64,000 bases of DNA, taken from NCBI GenBank assembly GCA_017457865.1, contig JAFTGN010000098.1, positions 1 to 64,000 of the forward strand, written 5' to 3'. The notes beneath the pieces were generated by a model. That model saw only the letters and a list, made by a program, of their open reading frames with translations. It did not search any database and was not told the DNA's origin. This DNA comes from Lachnospiraceae bacterium (GTDB lineage: Bacteria; Bacillota; Clostridia; Lachnospirales; Lachnospiraceae). Below, piece after piece: positions 9,483 through 17,867 of this stretch (positions are counted from its first letter, which is position 1; each line of letters starts with the position of its first letter). The position numbers and the translations under genes are program-made.

Positions 9483-10655
9483 TTACTTCTCGATGATACG
9501 AACACCCTTTACGCCTGCAACAGCAGAAACCTCTGCCTTCACAGATGCCGCATCTAATTGACCATTTGCATCTACATCAAACATAGAGTATGCATAATCC
9601 CCTCTGGTCTTGGAAACCATATCTGCAATGTTGATGCCCTTCTGACCAAATACAGCAGAGAAGCTGCTGATGATGTTTGGTACATTCTCATGGAAAATAC
9701 AAATACGTGTCTTTGTTGCAGCTCCCAATGTGCAAGCGGGGAAGTTTACGGAATTGATGACATTACCATTTTCCAGATATTCTCTTACCTGATCCACTGC
9801 CATCACTGCACAGTTATCCTCGGACTCCGCAGTAGAGGCACCCAGATGAGGAGTTGCAATCACATTGGTCATCTTCACTACATCCGGATTTGGGAAGTCT
9901 GTTACATAATGGCTCACCTTACCGGAAGAGAGTGCCTCTGCCATATCGGCATCATTGACTAACAGGTCACGGGCATAGTTCAGGATCACCACACCGTCCT
10001 TCATCTTTGCAAAGGCTTCCTTATTCAGCATTCCCTTGGTGTGTGGATTGAGCGGTACATGGATGGTAATGAAATCGCTGTTTGCAAAAATCTCATCGGT
10101 GCTGTTCACACGTACTACATTGCGGTCAATGTTCCATGCATATTCTACCGGCATACCCGGATCGAAACCTACCACATTCATGCCCAGTGCAATGGCTGCA
10201 TTGGCCACACGGAAACCGATGGCACCCATACCGATTACGCCCAGGGTCTTGCCCTTTAATTCTGTACCGGCAAACTTCTTCTTTGCCTTTTCCATATCTT
10301 TTGCAATGGTCTCATTATCGGCATTTTCAGCCACCCAGTTGATACCGCCTGTGATGTCACGGGAAGCCAGCAGCATACCTGCCAAAACCAGCTCTTTTAC
10401 GCCGTTTGCATTGGCACCTGGCGTGTTGAATACTACGATACCCTGCTCAGAGCAGCGGTCAATCGGAATGTTGTTGGTACCCGCACCTGCTCTGGCAATG
10501 GCAAGGAGAGAAGCAGGCAGCTCCAGTTCATGCATGGAAGCACTTCTGACCAGTACCGCATCTGCCTCATTCAAATCCTCTGTATATGTATAATTGTCAT
10601 CAAAATTATTCAAACCGATCTGTGCAATCGGATTCAGGCATTTAATCTTCATCAT
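9483..10655 (-). CDS. serA: D-3-phosphoglycerate dehydrogenase
   Basis: SerA oxidises 3-phosphoglycerate to 3-phosphohydroxypyruvate with NAD+, the first step of serine synthesis. The 390-residue protein has the Rossmann motif GVIGMGAIGFRVANAA near residue 140 and the dehydrogenase signature around HVPLNPHTKGMLN. A C-terminal ACT domain (about residues 320-390) could bind serine for feedback control. This is the short form lacking the intervening ASB domain. It is 32 bases downstream of serC on the same strand, so the two form a serC-serA operon ending in the long hairpin near 9341-9420. Confidence 0.95.
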   Translation of the reverse strand: MMKIKCLNPIAQIGLNNFDDNYTYTEDLNEADAVLVRSASMHELELPASLLAIARAGAGTNNIPIDRCSEQGIVVFNTPGANANGVKELVLAGMLLASRDITGGINWVAENADNETIAKDMEKAKKKFAGTELKGKTLGVIGMGAIGFRVANAAIALGMNVVGFDPGMPVEYAWNIDRNVVRVNSTDEIFANSDFITIHVPLNPHTKGMLNKEAFAKMKDGVVILNYARDLLVNDADMAEALSSGKVSHYVTDFPNPDVVKMTNVIATPHLGASTAESEDNCAVMAVDQVREYLENGNVINSVNFPACTLGAATKTRICIFHENVPNIISSFSAVFGQKGINIADMVSKTRGDYAYSMFDVDANGQLDAASVKAEVSAVAGVKGVRIIEK

Positions 10656-10687
10656 AAATCATCCTCAATTCTAAAGCATCTTACTGC

Positions 10688-11770
10688 TTATGCATTTTCT
10701 TCTTCAAACTTCTTCATAAACGCAACCAGTGCTTCCACACCTTCGATTGGCATTGCGTTGTAAATACTTGCACGCATACCGCCTACAGTTCTATGTCCCT
10801 TTAAGTTTACAAAGCCTGCTTCAGCAGCTTCCTTCACGAACTTGGCATCCAGATCCTTGTCACCGGTTACAAACGGAACGTTCATCAGAGAACGGGAACC
10901 CTTCTCTACTGTACCGTGGAACAGCTTGCTCTGATCTAAGAAATCATACAGAACAGCTGCTTTCTTCTCGTTGCGTTCCTTCATCACTTCCAGACCGCCC
11001 ATCTTCTTTAACCACTTAAACACTTTACCGCAGATATAAATACCATAGCATGGAGGGGTGTTGTATAAGGAATCCGCATCGGCATGTACCTTGTAACGCA
11101 GCATGGTAGGAGTGCCTGGCAGTACGTCTTCTGTAATCAGATCCTCACGGATGATGACAATGACCACACCAGCAGGTCCGATGTTCTTCTGTACACCACC
11201 ATAGATGACACCGTATTTGGATACATCTACAGGCTCAGATAAGAACATGGAAGAAACGTCAGATACTAAAATCTTTCCCTTTGTATTTGGCAGTTCCGGG
11301 AATTTGGTACCATAAATGGTATTGTTCTGACAAATATACACATAATCCGCCTCCTCACTGATTGGCAGATCGGAGCAGTCTGGAATATAAGAGAAGGTCT
11401 TGTCTGCGCTGGATGCGATACAATTTGCCTTTCCGTACAGCTGTGCCTCCTGATATGCCTTCTTTGCCCACTGTCCGGTTACAATATAGTCAGCCACACC
11501 ATTTTTCATCAGATTCATCGGAATCATGGCAAACTGCTGGGATGCACCACCCTGTAAAAACAGTACCTTATAATTATCTGGAATATTCATCAGATCTCTT
11601 AAGTCAGCCTCAGCCTCTTTGATGATGGTGTCATATACCTTAGAACGGTGACTCATCTCCATAACAGACATACCGCTTCCCTGATAATCCATCATTTCTG
11701 CTGCAGCTTCCTGTAATACTTCCTCTGGAAGAACGGCAGGACCTGCTGAAAAGTTATACACTCTGCTCAT
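10688..11770 (-). CDS. serC: Phosphoserine aminotransferase
   Basis: SerC converts 3-phosphohydroxypyruvate and glutamate to phosphoserine and 2-oxoglutarate, using PLP bound to the lysine in GVQKNIGPAGV. Family hallmarks are the start SRVYNFSAGPAVLPEEVL and the segment MSHRSKVYDTII. The start at 11770 (360 residues) is chosen because GGAGGT lies 9 bases upstream and the family N-terminus begins there; the open frame extends 25 codons further without homology. It is the promoter-proximal gene of serC-serA. No serB (phosphoserine phosphatase) is adjacent. Confidence 0.96.
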   Translation of the reverse strand: MSRVYNFSAGPAVLPEEVLQEAAAEMMDYQGSGMSVMEMSHRSKVYDTIIKEAEADLRDLMNIPDNYKVLFLQGGASQQFAMIPMNLMKNGVADYIVTGQWAKKAYQEAQLYGKANCIASSADKTFSYIPDCSDLPISEEADYVYICQNNTIYGTKFPELPNTKGKILVSDVSSMFLSEPVDVSKYGVIYGGVQKNIGPAGVVIVIIREDLITEDVLPGTPTMLRYKVHADADSLYNTPPCYGIYICGKVFKWLKKMGGLEVMKERNEKKAAVLYDFLDQSKLFHGTVEKGSRSLMNVPFVTGDKDLDAKFVKEAAEAGFVNLKGHRTVGGMRASIYNAMPIEGVEALVAFMKKFEEENA

Positions 11771-11869
11771 TGTAGCATTACCTCCATGATATAAATAATG
11801 ATTTGTATATACAATATTTGTAACGATTCGAACTTTGTTTTGCAAACTTCCGTGTCATTACCATTTTTT

Positions 11870-11898
11870 ATTCTAACTGTTTTGCAGGGGATAGTCAA
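11870..11898 (-). promoter_or_regulatory. Sigma-A promoter of serC-serA
   Basis: On the minus strand TTGACT (11893-11898) and TAGAAT (11870-11875) are separated by 17 bases. This predicts a leader of about 95 bases before serC. Confidence 0.7.
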
Positions 11899-12020
11899 TA
11901 GAAGAAATTCTGGATTCTGGAACTATTGTGAAAATTGTATCAATCTTTATACAGAAACATGCAGCCTGACTCCTTTCTAAAAAGAGTCTTAAAAAAAGCA
12001 TATACTTTCCTATAAATGGT

Positions 12021-12049
12021 TTGACAAATGTTTCCCACGAAATTATAAT
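12021..12049 (+). promoter_or_regulatory. Consensus sigma-A promoter of corA
   Basis: A perfect TTGACA (12021-12026), a 17-base spacer and a perfect TATAAT (12044-12049). Such strength implies that control is exerted after initiation, in the leader. Confidence 0.88.
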
Positions 12050-12056
12050 GAAACAT

Positions 12057-12230
12057 ACGTGGGTACAAACGGTACCTGCGAATAAAGGAAAAGGATGCGT
12101 ATTCGATATGGACAGTGGCGCGGAGAGTTACCCAGACAATTTCATAAGTCGAAAGCAAATGCTTGCATGGGTAGAAGTCCGCATGGACGGTTTTTTCTAA
12201 GTCTGCCTGTGCAGGCCGAAAGGAGAAACC
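12057..12230 (+). promoter_or_regulatory. Long structured 5' leader of corA, unidentified RNA element
   Basis: About 174 bases lie between the predicted start of transcription and corA. A first hairpin pairs CGTGGGTAC (12058-) with GGTACCTGCG. A nested element pairs GCGGA-TTACCC with GGGTAG-TCCGC across symmetric GAG/AAG internal loops. GUCGAAAG-like and AAGCAAATGCTT segments occupy the apex, and a T-run (GGTTTTTTCT) follows near 12189-12198. It does not match the M-box (ykoK), yybP-ykoY or NiCo consensus as recalled by eye. A metal-sensing riboswitch is plausible before a Mg2+ transporter but unproven. Confidence 0.45.
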
Positions 12231-13172
12231 ATGTTACAGATTTTTAAAACAGAAGAGGGGGTCATCAGAGAGGAAGAAGAAGTGACCAAAAACTGCTGGG
12301 TAGCATTGACAGACCCTTCTTCTACAGAGATTCGAAAAATCAGCCGCTGGCTGGAAATTGATGAAGATGACCTGCGGGCTTCGCTGGATGAAGAGGAGCG
12401 TTCCCGTATTGATATAGAAGATCATTATGTGATGATTTTGGTAGATATTCCATTTATTGAGGAACGAAACAAAAAAGACTGGTATGGTACCATTCCTATG
12501 AGTATCATTCTTACAGATTCCGTTATTGTGACCATCTGTTTGCAGGACACCCCCATTTTGCAGGCTTTTATGAACGGACGTGTGCGAAAATTCCACACTT
12601 ATATGAAGACCCGTTTTATTCTGCAGATTCTGTACAAAAATGCATCCCTGTACTTACAATATCTGCGGAATATCGATAAGAAAAGTGAAGAGATCCAAGG
12701 TAGAATTCATGAATCCCCCAAAAACACGGAGATCATTGAATTACTGGAAATGCAGAAATCCTTACAGTATTTCACCACTTCACTTCGTTCCAACGAAGCT
12801 GTATTGGAGCGAATTGTAAAGATTGAACGAATCAAAATGTATCCGGAAGACGCAGATTATCTGGAAGATGTCATCACTGAGAACAAACAGGCACTGGAGA
12901 TGGCAAGTATTTACACGGGTATTTTGGGCAGTACCATGGATGCAGTGGCGTCTGTCATCAACAATAATGTAAATAATATCATGCAGTTTTTGGCATCGGT
13001 TACCATCGTCATGTCCATCCCCAACATCATTGCCGGTTTATACGGTATGAACGTAGACGGTGCGGGAATGCCTTTTGCCAATACACCCTGGGGATTTCTC
13101 ATTGTCTGTCTGATTACCCTTGGCATTACACTGTTAGTGGCACTGATCTTCTATATTAAGAAGCTGTTTTAG
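12231..13172 (+). CDS. corA: CorA-family Mg2+/divalent cation channel
   Basis: CorA is a homopentameric membrane channel that takes up Mg2+ (or Co2+/Ni2+). The 313-residue protein has a large acidic cytosolic N-terminal domain, a long helix, and two C-terminal membrane segments. The signature GMN lies at the end of the first (LYGMNVDGAG), and a basic tail (YIKKLF) follows. AAAGGAG five bases ahead of the ATG fixes the start. It is a single gene after a consensus promoter and a long structured leader, so riboswitch-type control by the metal is suspected. Close relatives may prefer other metals, and substrate choice cannot be read from sequence. Confidence 0.92.
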   Translation: MLQIFKTEEGVIREEEEVTKNCWVALTDPSSTEIRKISRWLEIDEDDLRASLDEEERSRIDIEDHYVMILVDIPFIEERNKKDWYGTIPMSIILTDSVIVTICLQDTPILQAFMNGRVRKFHTYMKTRFILQILYKNASLYLQYLRNIDKKSEEIQGRIHESPKNTEIIELLEMQKSLQYFTTSLRSNEAVLERIVKIERIKMYPEDADYLEDVITENKQALEMASIYTGILGSTMDAVASVINNNVNNIMQFLASVTIVMSIPNIIAGLYGMNVDGAGMPFANTPWGFLIVCLITLGITLLVALIFYIKKLF

Positions 13173-13290
13173 ATCACCTGTTTTTGATTACTTTAGGAGA
13201 AAATCCGATTCTTTCCAACCAATTTCAGATTTGGCTAAAATCTACTGGAAAGCGGATCAAATCATTTGCATGAGATAGGAGAGGATTTTT

Positions 13291-14136
13291 ATGAATGAAT
13301 GGCTGACAAAAATGGAACGGAAATACGGCCGCTTTGCCATTACCAATCTGATGAATTATATGATCGCCCTGTATGTGGCAGGGTATCTGTGTATTTTAAT
13401 TGGCGGAAATGGGTATGTATTTTACCGCTACTTAAGCTGGGATGTGAATGCCATCCTGCACGGACAGGTATGGCGGCTGGTGACGTTTTTGCTGAATCCA
13501 CCATCTTATAGTATTTTCGGATTGCTGATCAGCTGTTTTTGTTACTGGATGATCGGTAACAATTTAGAGCGTGTATGGGGCACTTTCCGCTTCAATGTAT
13601 ATATGCTGACAGGTATCTTTGGGCAGATCATCGGCGGTTTTCTTGCCTATTTTCTGTTTCATATAAACGTGGATCTGGGTACTTCCTACTTGAACTGGTC
13701 ACTGTTTCTGGCTCTTGCCATGACTTTTCCGGATATGCAGTTTTATCTATATTTTCTCCTTCCGGTGAAAGCAAAGTGGCTGGCTTACATTGATCTGGCA
13801 TTTCTGGCTGTAGAATTTGTCATAGGAGACTGGGGCACCAGAATACAGATTTTCTTCTCCCTGGTAAATTTCTTTATTTATCTGGCAATGATCCGTCAGT
13901 GGAGCAGATTCACACCAAAGAATGTAAAACGGCGCAGAGAATTTAAGCAGGCAGCTGCCCCAAAGAAGATGCGTACAGCTCATCATAAATGTGCCATTTG
14001 CGGCAGAACCGAGGCGGATGGTTCTGATCTGGAATTCCGTTACTGTTCTAAGTGCGAAGGTACTTATGAATATTGTCAGGATCATCTGTATACCCATGTA
14101 CATGTAAAGGCAGACGGCAGTCATCTGACACATTAA
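13291..14136 (+). CDS. Rhomboid-like membrane protein without visible catalytic dyad, C-terminal zinc ribbon
   Basis: The first 210 residues hold about six hydrophobic segments. The rhomboid-superfamily signature is GQVWRLVTFLLNP, and a Derlin/rhomboid-like LERVWGTFRFN follows. The active-site GxSG of TM4 is not seen (the region reads NWSLFLALAM), and the TM6 His is replaced by SLVNFF. It should therefore be a non-proteolytic relative. The cytosolic tail has a zinc-ribbon pattern: C234-x2-C237, C252-x2-C255, then C262 and several His. No substrate or partner is evident. It lies alone between corA and lysA, with GGAG-type sites upstream. The function is unknown; chaperoning or targeting of membrane proteins is only an analogy. 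Confidence 0.65.
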   Translation: MNEWLTKMERKYGRFAITNLMNYMIALYVAGYLCILIGGNGYVFYRYLSWDVNAILHGQVWRLVTFLLNPPSYSIFGLLISCFCYWMIGNNLERVWGTFRFNVYMLTGIFGQIIGGFLAYFLFHINVDLGTSYLNWSLFLALAMTFPDMQFYLYFLLPVKAKWLAYIDLAFLAVEFVIGDWGTRIQIFFSLVNFFIYLAMIRQWSRFTPKNVKRRREFKQAAAPKKMRTAHHKCAICGRTEADGSDLEFRYCSKCEGTYEYCQDHLYTHVHVKADGSHLTH

Positions 14137-14324
14137 ATACAGACATCAAGTTCACTGTCTGAAACCAGATGAGTTTGACTTTGGCCATATGATCTGGCTT
14201 GCAACTACACAAACGGCAATATCTGTGGAAGTTTCACAGTTTTGTATATAGCAACCCACACAGGAGGATACACAGACAGTGTGCCTCTGTCATGGTTTAC
14301 GAACGACAACAGGAGGATTGAGTC

Positions 14325-15581
14325 ATGGAAAAGAAACCATTTGTAACACTGGAACAGGTGCAGGAAATCGTAAAAGAGTATCCAACCCCGTTTCACTTAT
14401 ACGATGAGAAAGGAATCCGTGAGAATGCCAGACGACTGAACAAGGCATTTTCCTGGAATAAGGGATATAAGGAGTATTTTGCAGTCAAAGCAACTCCAAA
14501 TCCATATCTGATGAAGATTTTACAGGAGGAGGGCATCGGTGCAGACTGTTCTTCTCTGACAGAACTGATGCTGTCCGACATTGTAGGATTGAAGCAGCAT
14601 GAGATCATGTTTTCTTCTAATGTGACACCGGACTGTGACTATCAGAAGGCTGCTGAGTTAGGTGCCATCATCAATTTTGATGACCTGACTCACATTGACC
14701 ATTATGCCAAGATCGCACCATTCCAGGAGACCATGTGCTGCCGCTACAATCCAGGTGGAGATTTCACACTGAGAAATGAAATTATGGACACCCCGAAGGA
14801 TGCCAAGTATGGTATGACCAAAGAGCAGATGAAGGAAGCGTTCCGTAAGTTAAAGGCATACGGAGTAAAGCATTTCGGTATCCATGCTTTTCTGGCAAGC
14901 AATACAGTAGACAATGGCTATTATCCAAAGCTGGCAAGAATCCTGTTTGAACTGGCTGTGGAACTGAGTCAGGAAATCGGAGTACACATTGCATTCATCA
15001 ACCTGTCTGGTGGTGTAGGCATTGCATACCGTCCGGATCAGACCCCAAATGACATCGACATCATCGGGGAAGGCGTGCGTCAGGCATACGAGGAAGTACT
15101 GACTCCTGCCGGTATGGATGATGTGGCAATCTTTACGGAACTGGGACGTTTCCTGCTGGCACCTTATGGCTGTCTGGTTTCCAAGGTTCTGCACATGAAG
15201 CACATCTGGAAAGAGTATGCCGGTCTGGATGCCTGCGCAGCAAACCTGATGCGTCCTGCCATTTACGGCGCATATCATCATATCACCGTGCTGGGCAAGG
15301 AAAATGAGCCTTGTGATCACATGTATGATGTAACAGGCGGTCTGTGTGAGAACAGCGATAAGTTTGCGGTAGACCGTATGCTGCCGGAAATCGTACCGGG
15401 TGATTACGTGGTCATCCATGATACCGGTGCACATGGCTTCTCTATGGGATACAATTACAACGGAAAGCTTCGTTCTGCTGAGCTGCTGTTGCAGGAGGAC
15501 GGTTCTGTGAAGATGATCCGCCGTGCGGAAACACCGGAAGATTATTTTGCAACACTGGACTTTACTCCGTTCCAGAAATAA
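14325..15581 (+). CDS. lysA: Diaminopimelate decarboxylase
   Basis: LysA decarboxylates meso-diaminopimelate to L-lysine. It is an alanine-racemase-fold PLP enzyme, with the PLP lysine in YFAVKATPNPYLM near residue 50. The phosphate-binding loop is NLSGGVGIAY, and the second-subunit catalytic segment is GGLCENSDKFAVDRMLP. At 418 residues it has the usual length. GGAGG eight bases before the ATG supports the start. It is a single gene closed by a strong terminator at 15605-15634. Related D-ornithine or arginine decarboxylases share the fold, but the CENSD segment favours diaminopimelate. Confidence 0.9.
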   Translation: MEKKPFVTLEQVQEIVKEYPTPFHLYDEKGIRENARRLNKAFSWNKGYKEYFAVKATPNPYLMKILQEEGIGADCSSLTELMLSDIVGLKQHEIMFSSNVTPDCDYQKAAELGAIINFDDLTHIDHYAKIAPFQETMCCRYNPGGDFTLRNEIMDTPKDAKYGMTKEQMKEAFRKLKAYGVKHFGIHAFLASNTVDNGYYPKLARILFELAVELSQEIGVHIAFINLSGGVGIAYRPDQTPNDIDIIGEGVRQAYEEVLTPAGMDDVAIFTELGRFLLAPYGCLVSKVLHMKHIWKEYAGLDACAANLMRPAIYGAYHHITVLGKENEPCDHMYDVTGGLCENSDKFAVDRMLPEIVPGDYVVIHDTGAHGFSMGYNYNGKLRSAELLLQEDGSVKMIRRAETPEDYFATLDFTPFQK

Positions 15582-15604
15582 ATTGACCTAAATCAAATCT
15601 TATG

Positions 15605-15634
15605 AGTGCGCCAGGTAAAACTGGCGCACTTTCT
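15605..15634 (+). terminator. Terminator after lysA
   Basis: A perfect 10-bp stem, AGTGCGCCAG (15605-15614) with CTGGCGCACT (15621-15630), is followed by TTCT. A small palindromic repeat follows immediately (see 15635). Confidence 0.85.
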
Positions 15635-15653
15635 GGTAACAGAAAAATTCTGT
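15635..15653. repeat. Copy 1 of a 19-bp palindromic repeat
   Basis: GGTAACAGAAAAATTCTGT is identical to 44317-44335. AACAGAA and TTCTGTT form a short hairpin. Both copies lie just after terminators. Confidence 0.6.
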
Positions 15654-15710
15654 TATCAACAGGGATTCTTGTATCCCAAAGAGCAATTTACAGAAAACTG
15701 AAAAAAGGGA

Positions 15711-15739
15711 TTGACGAAATCAACATAATACGGTACAAT
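15711..15739 (+). promoter_or_regulatory. Sigma-A promoter of recA-recX
   Basis: TTGACG (15711-15716), a 17-base spacer and TACAAT (15734-15739). The LexA box begins 8 bases after the -10. Confidence 0.85.
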
Positions 15740-15746
15740 ACAATCA

Positions 15747-15758
15747 GAACAAATGTTC
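15747..15758. promoter_or_regulatory. LexA (SOS) box of recA
   Basis: GAACAAATGTTC fits the Firmicutes LexA consensus GAAC-N4-GTTC exactly and covers the predicted transcription start. Confidence 0.88.
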
Positions 15759-15834
15759 GCAATCTATTATTGAGATTCCCACAGACGAGTTGAAACGATG
15801 GATTATAGATGAAAGATAGGAGTATAGTAGATTT

Positions 15835-16908
15835 ATGGAAAAAGATGAGAAGAAGAAAGCATTGGATGCGGCGATTTTGCAGATTGAAAAGGCATATGGC
15901 AAAGGTTCTGTCATGAAGCTGGGAGATTCTGGAAACCGGATGAATATCGAGACGGTTCCCAGCGGCTCCCTTAGTCTGGATGTGGCACTTGGCTTAGGCG
16001 GTTTTCCAAAGGGACGTATCATTGAGATTTACGGACCAGAGTCCAGTGGTAAGACCACAGTAGCACTTCATGCAGTGGCAGAGGTACAGAAGCGTGGCGG
16101 CATTGCAGGCTTCATTGATGCAGAGCATGCATTAGACCCGGTTTATGCCAAAAATATCGGTGTAGACATTGATAACTTATACATCTCCCAGCCGGACAAT
16201 GGAGAGCAGGCATTGGAGATTACAGAGACGATGGTACGTTCCGGTGCCATTGATATTGTGATCGTAGACTCTGTAGCTGCCCTTGTACCAAAGGCAGAAA
16301 TTGACGGGGATATGGGAGATGCCCATGTAGGATTACAGGCCAGATTGATGTCTCAGGCCCTTCGTAAACTGACTGCTGCCATCAGCAAGTCCAACTGTAT
16401 CGTCATTTTCATCAACCAGCTCCGTGAGAAGGTAGGTATCATGTTTGGTAACCCGGAGACTACCACTGGTGGACGGGCATTGAAGTTCTATTCTTCTGTT
16501 CGTCTGGAAGTGCGGAGAATTGAGGCTTTGAAGCAGAATGGAGAAGTCATCGGAAACCGTACCCGTGTGAAGGTGGTGAAGAATAAGGTGGCACCGCCAT
16601 TCCGTGAGGCAGAGTTTGATATTATCTTCGGTAAGGGTATTTCCTCTGTAGGAGATATTCTGGATCTGGCTGCCAAGCAGAATATTGTGGTGAAGAGCGG
16701 TGCCTGGTATGCCTATAACAATGCCAAGATTGGACAGGGCAGAGAAAATGCCAAGATTTATTTACAGGAGAATCCTGAGATTCTGGCAGAGGTTGAGCAG
16801 AAAGTACGTGCCAGTTACCAGTTAGATGGTATAGCAGCTACCGAAGCGGTACTGGATGTAGAGGATGATGAGGAATTTGACCCACTGTTATTAGAGGACG
16901 AAGAATAA
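15835..16908 (+). CDS. recA: RecA recombinase
   Basis: RecA forms filaments on single-stranded DNA, drives strand exchange, and triggers LexA self-cleavage. At 357 residues it has the Walker A motif GPESSGKTT, Walker B (VDSVAALVP), the L1/L2 region ([22 protein letters not shown] in part) and an acidic C-terminal tail. AGGAG lies about 12 bases before the ATG. It is transcribed from a consensus promoter with a LexA box at the start site, so it is DNA-damage induced. Its stop overlaps the recX start (TAATG). Confidence 0.98.
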   Translation: MEKDEKKKALDAAILQIEKAYGKGSVMKLGDSGNRMNIETVPSGSLSLDVALGLGGFPKGRIIEIYGPESSGKTTVALHAVAEVQKRGGIAGFIDAEHALDPVYAKNIGVDIDNLYISQPDNGEQALEITETMVRSGAIDIVIVDSVAALVPKAEIDGDMGDAHVGLQARLMSQALRKLTAAISKSNCIVIFINQLREKVGIMFGNPETTTGGRALKFYSSVRLEVRRIEALKQNGEVIGNRTRVKVVKNKVAPPFREAEFDIIFGKGISSVGDILDLAAKQNIVVKSGAWYAYNNAKIGQGRENAKIYLQENPEILAEVEQKVRASYQLDGIAATEAVLDVEDDEEFDPLLLEDEE

Positions 16909-17612
16909 TGCTTGTTTTTTCTTTAGAATCCAGTCAATCCGAAGGCAGACCACAAAAGAAAGTTCCTTATCCAGTGTGGGAGGGCAGTTTGCTGCCAGTT
17001 CGGATTGAACCACTGAACAAACAGAAGAAGCGTGTATTTTTAGACGATGGAACCATACTGCATCTCTATAATGGGGAAATCAGACGGTTTCAGTTATCCG
17101 TTGATACCGTATTAGAAGGCACTGCATACACCGAACTGATGCAGTGCCTTTGCAAACGAGCCAGATCCCGTGCCCTGCATTTGCTGCAGGCGGCGGACCG
17201 CCCTACCACTGAGATTTTAGAGAAGCTGCGACAGGGGGGATATCCGGATGCAGTGGCAGAAGATGCTCTGGCATATCTGAACTATTATGGTTATACAGAT
17301 GATACACGTTATATCCAGAATTATATTGAGTCCCATCAAAAGACACAGAGCAGAGCACAGATACGACAGACTTTGTGCCGAAAGGGATTAGATAGTGCAC
17401 AGATTGATGCCTTACTACCGGAAGAACATGATGCAGAGATAGATTTATTGATGCGGTTGACAGAAAAGTATTGTCGTGGCAGGGATTTATCAGATGAGAA
17501 GGAATACAGAAGGCTCGTGGCACGCTTAATGCGCAGAGGATTTGGGTATGTTGCCATAAAAGATGCCATTGGCTGTTTTGCGGAAAATATTGCCGAAATA
17601 GAAGACTTGTGA
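16908..17612 (+). CDS. recX: RecX-family regulator of RecA
   Basis: RecX binds RecA filaments and limits their activity. The 234-residue protein has three-helix repeats typical of the family in its C-terminal two thirds. Examples are RALHLLQAADRPTTEILEKL, then DDTRYIQNYIES and RQTLCRKGLDSAQIDALL. The N-terminal 70 residues are a poorly conserved extension. The ATG overlaps the recA stop by one base, so it is translationally coupled and shares the LexA-controlled promoter. No own promoter or terminator is evident. Confidence 0.88.
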   Translation: MLVFSLESSQSEGRPQKKVPYPVWEGSLLPVRIEPLNKQKKRVFLDDGTILHLYNGEIRRFQLSVDTVLEGTAYTELMQCLCKRARSRALHLLQAADRPTTEILEKLRQGGYPDAVAEDALAYLNYYGYTDDTRYIQNYIESHQKTQSRAQIRQTLCRKGLDSAQIDALLPEEHDAEIDLLMRLTEKYCRGRDLSDEKEYRRLVARLMRRGFGYVAIKDAIGCFAENIAEIEDL

Positions 17613-17654
17613 CATAGGAACTGCTATTCATTCTGTAAAAAAATCAGTCTTTAC

Positions 17655-17683
17655 TTGACAGAATCACTAAAAAGATATACAAT
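17655..17683 (+). promoter_or_regulatory. Sigma-A promoter of the RNase Y gene
   Basis: TTGACA (17655-17660), a 17-base spacer and TACAAT (17678-17683). The leader of about 180 bases contains a small hairpin (GGTGAC/GTCACC at 17812-17829). Confidence 0.8.
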
Positions 17684-17867
17684 TATTTTGTTGTACGTTG
17701 GTACCATCAAGTTTCTTTCAGTTGTGTTTTATCTGTGTGTGTTTGGATTACATACACATTATCAATTTGTCATGAGAGAGCGTTTCATGTGCGCTTCTTC
17801 GTATGCATAGAAAGGTGACTGGAATGGTCACCCTTGTACAATTAAAACTTAATAAGGAGGTGCTCCC

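Noticed and set aside
12057..12230. M-box, yybP-ykoY or NiCo riboswitch upstream of corA
   Set aside because: Conserved core sequences of these classes are not found by eye; it is kept only as an unidentified leader.
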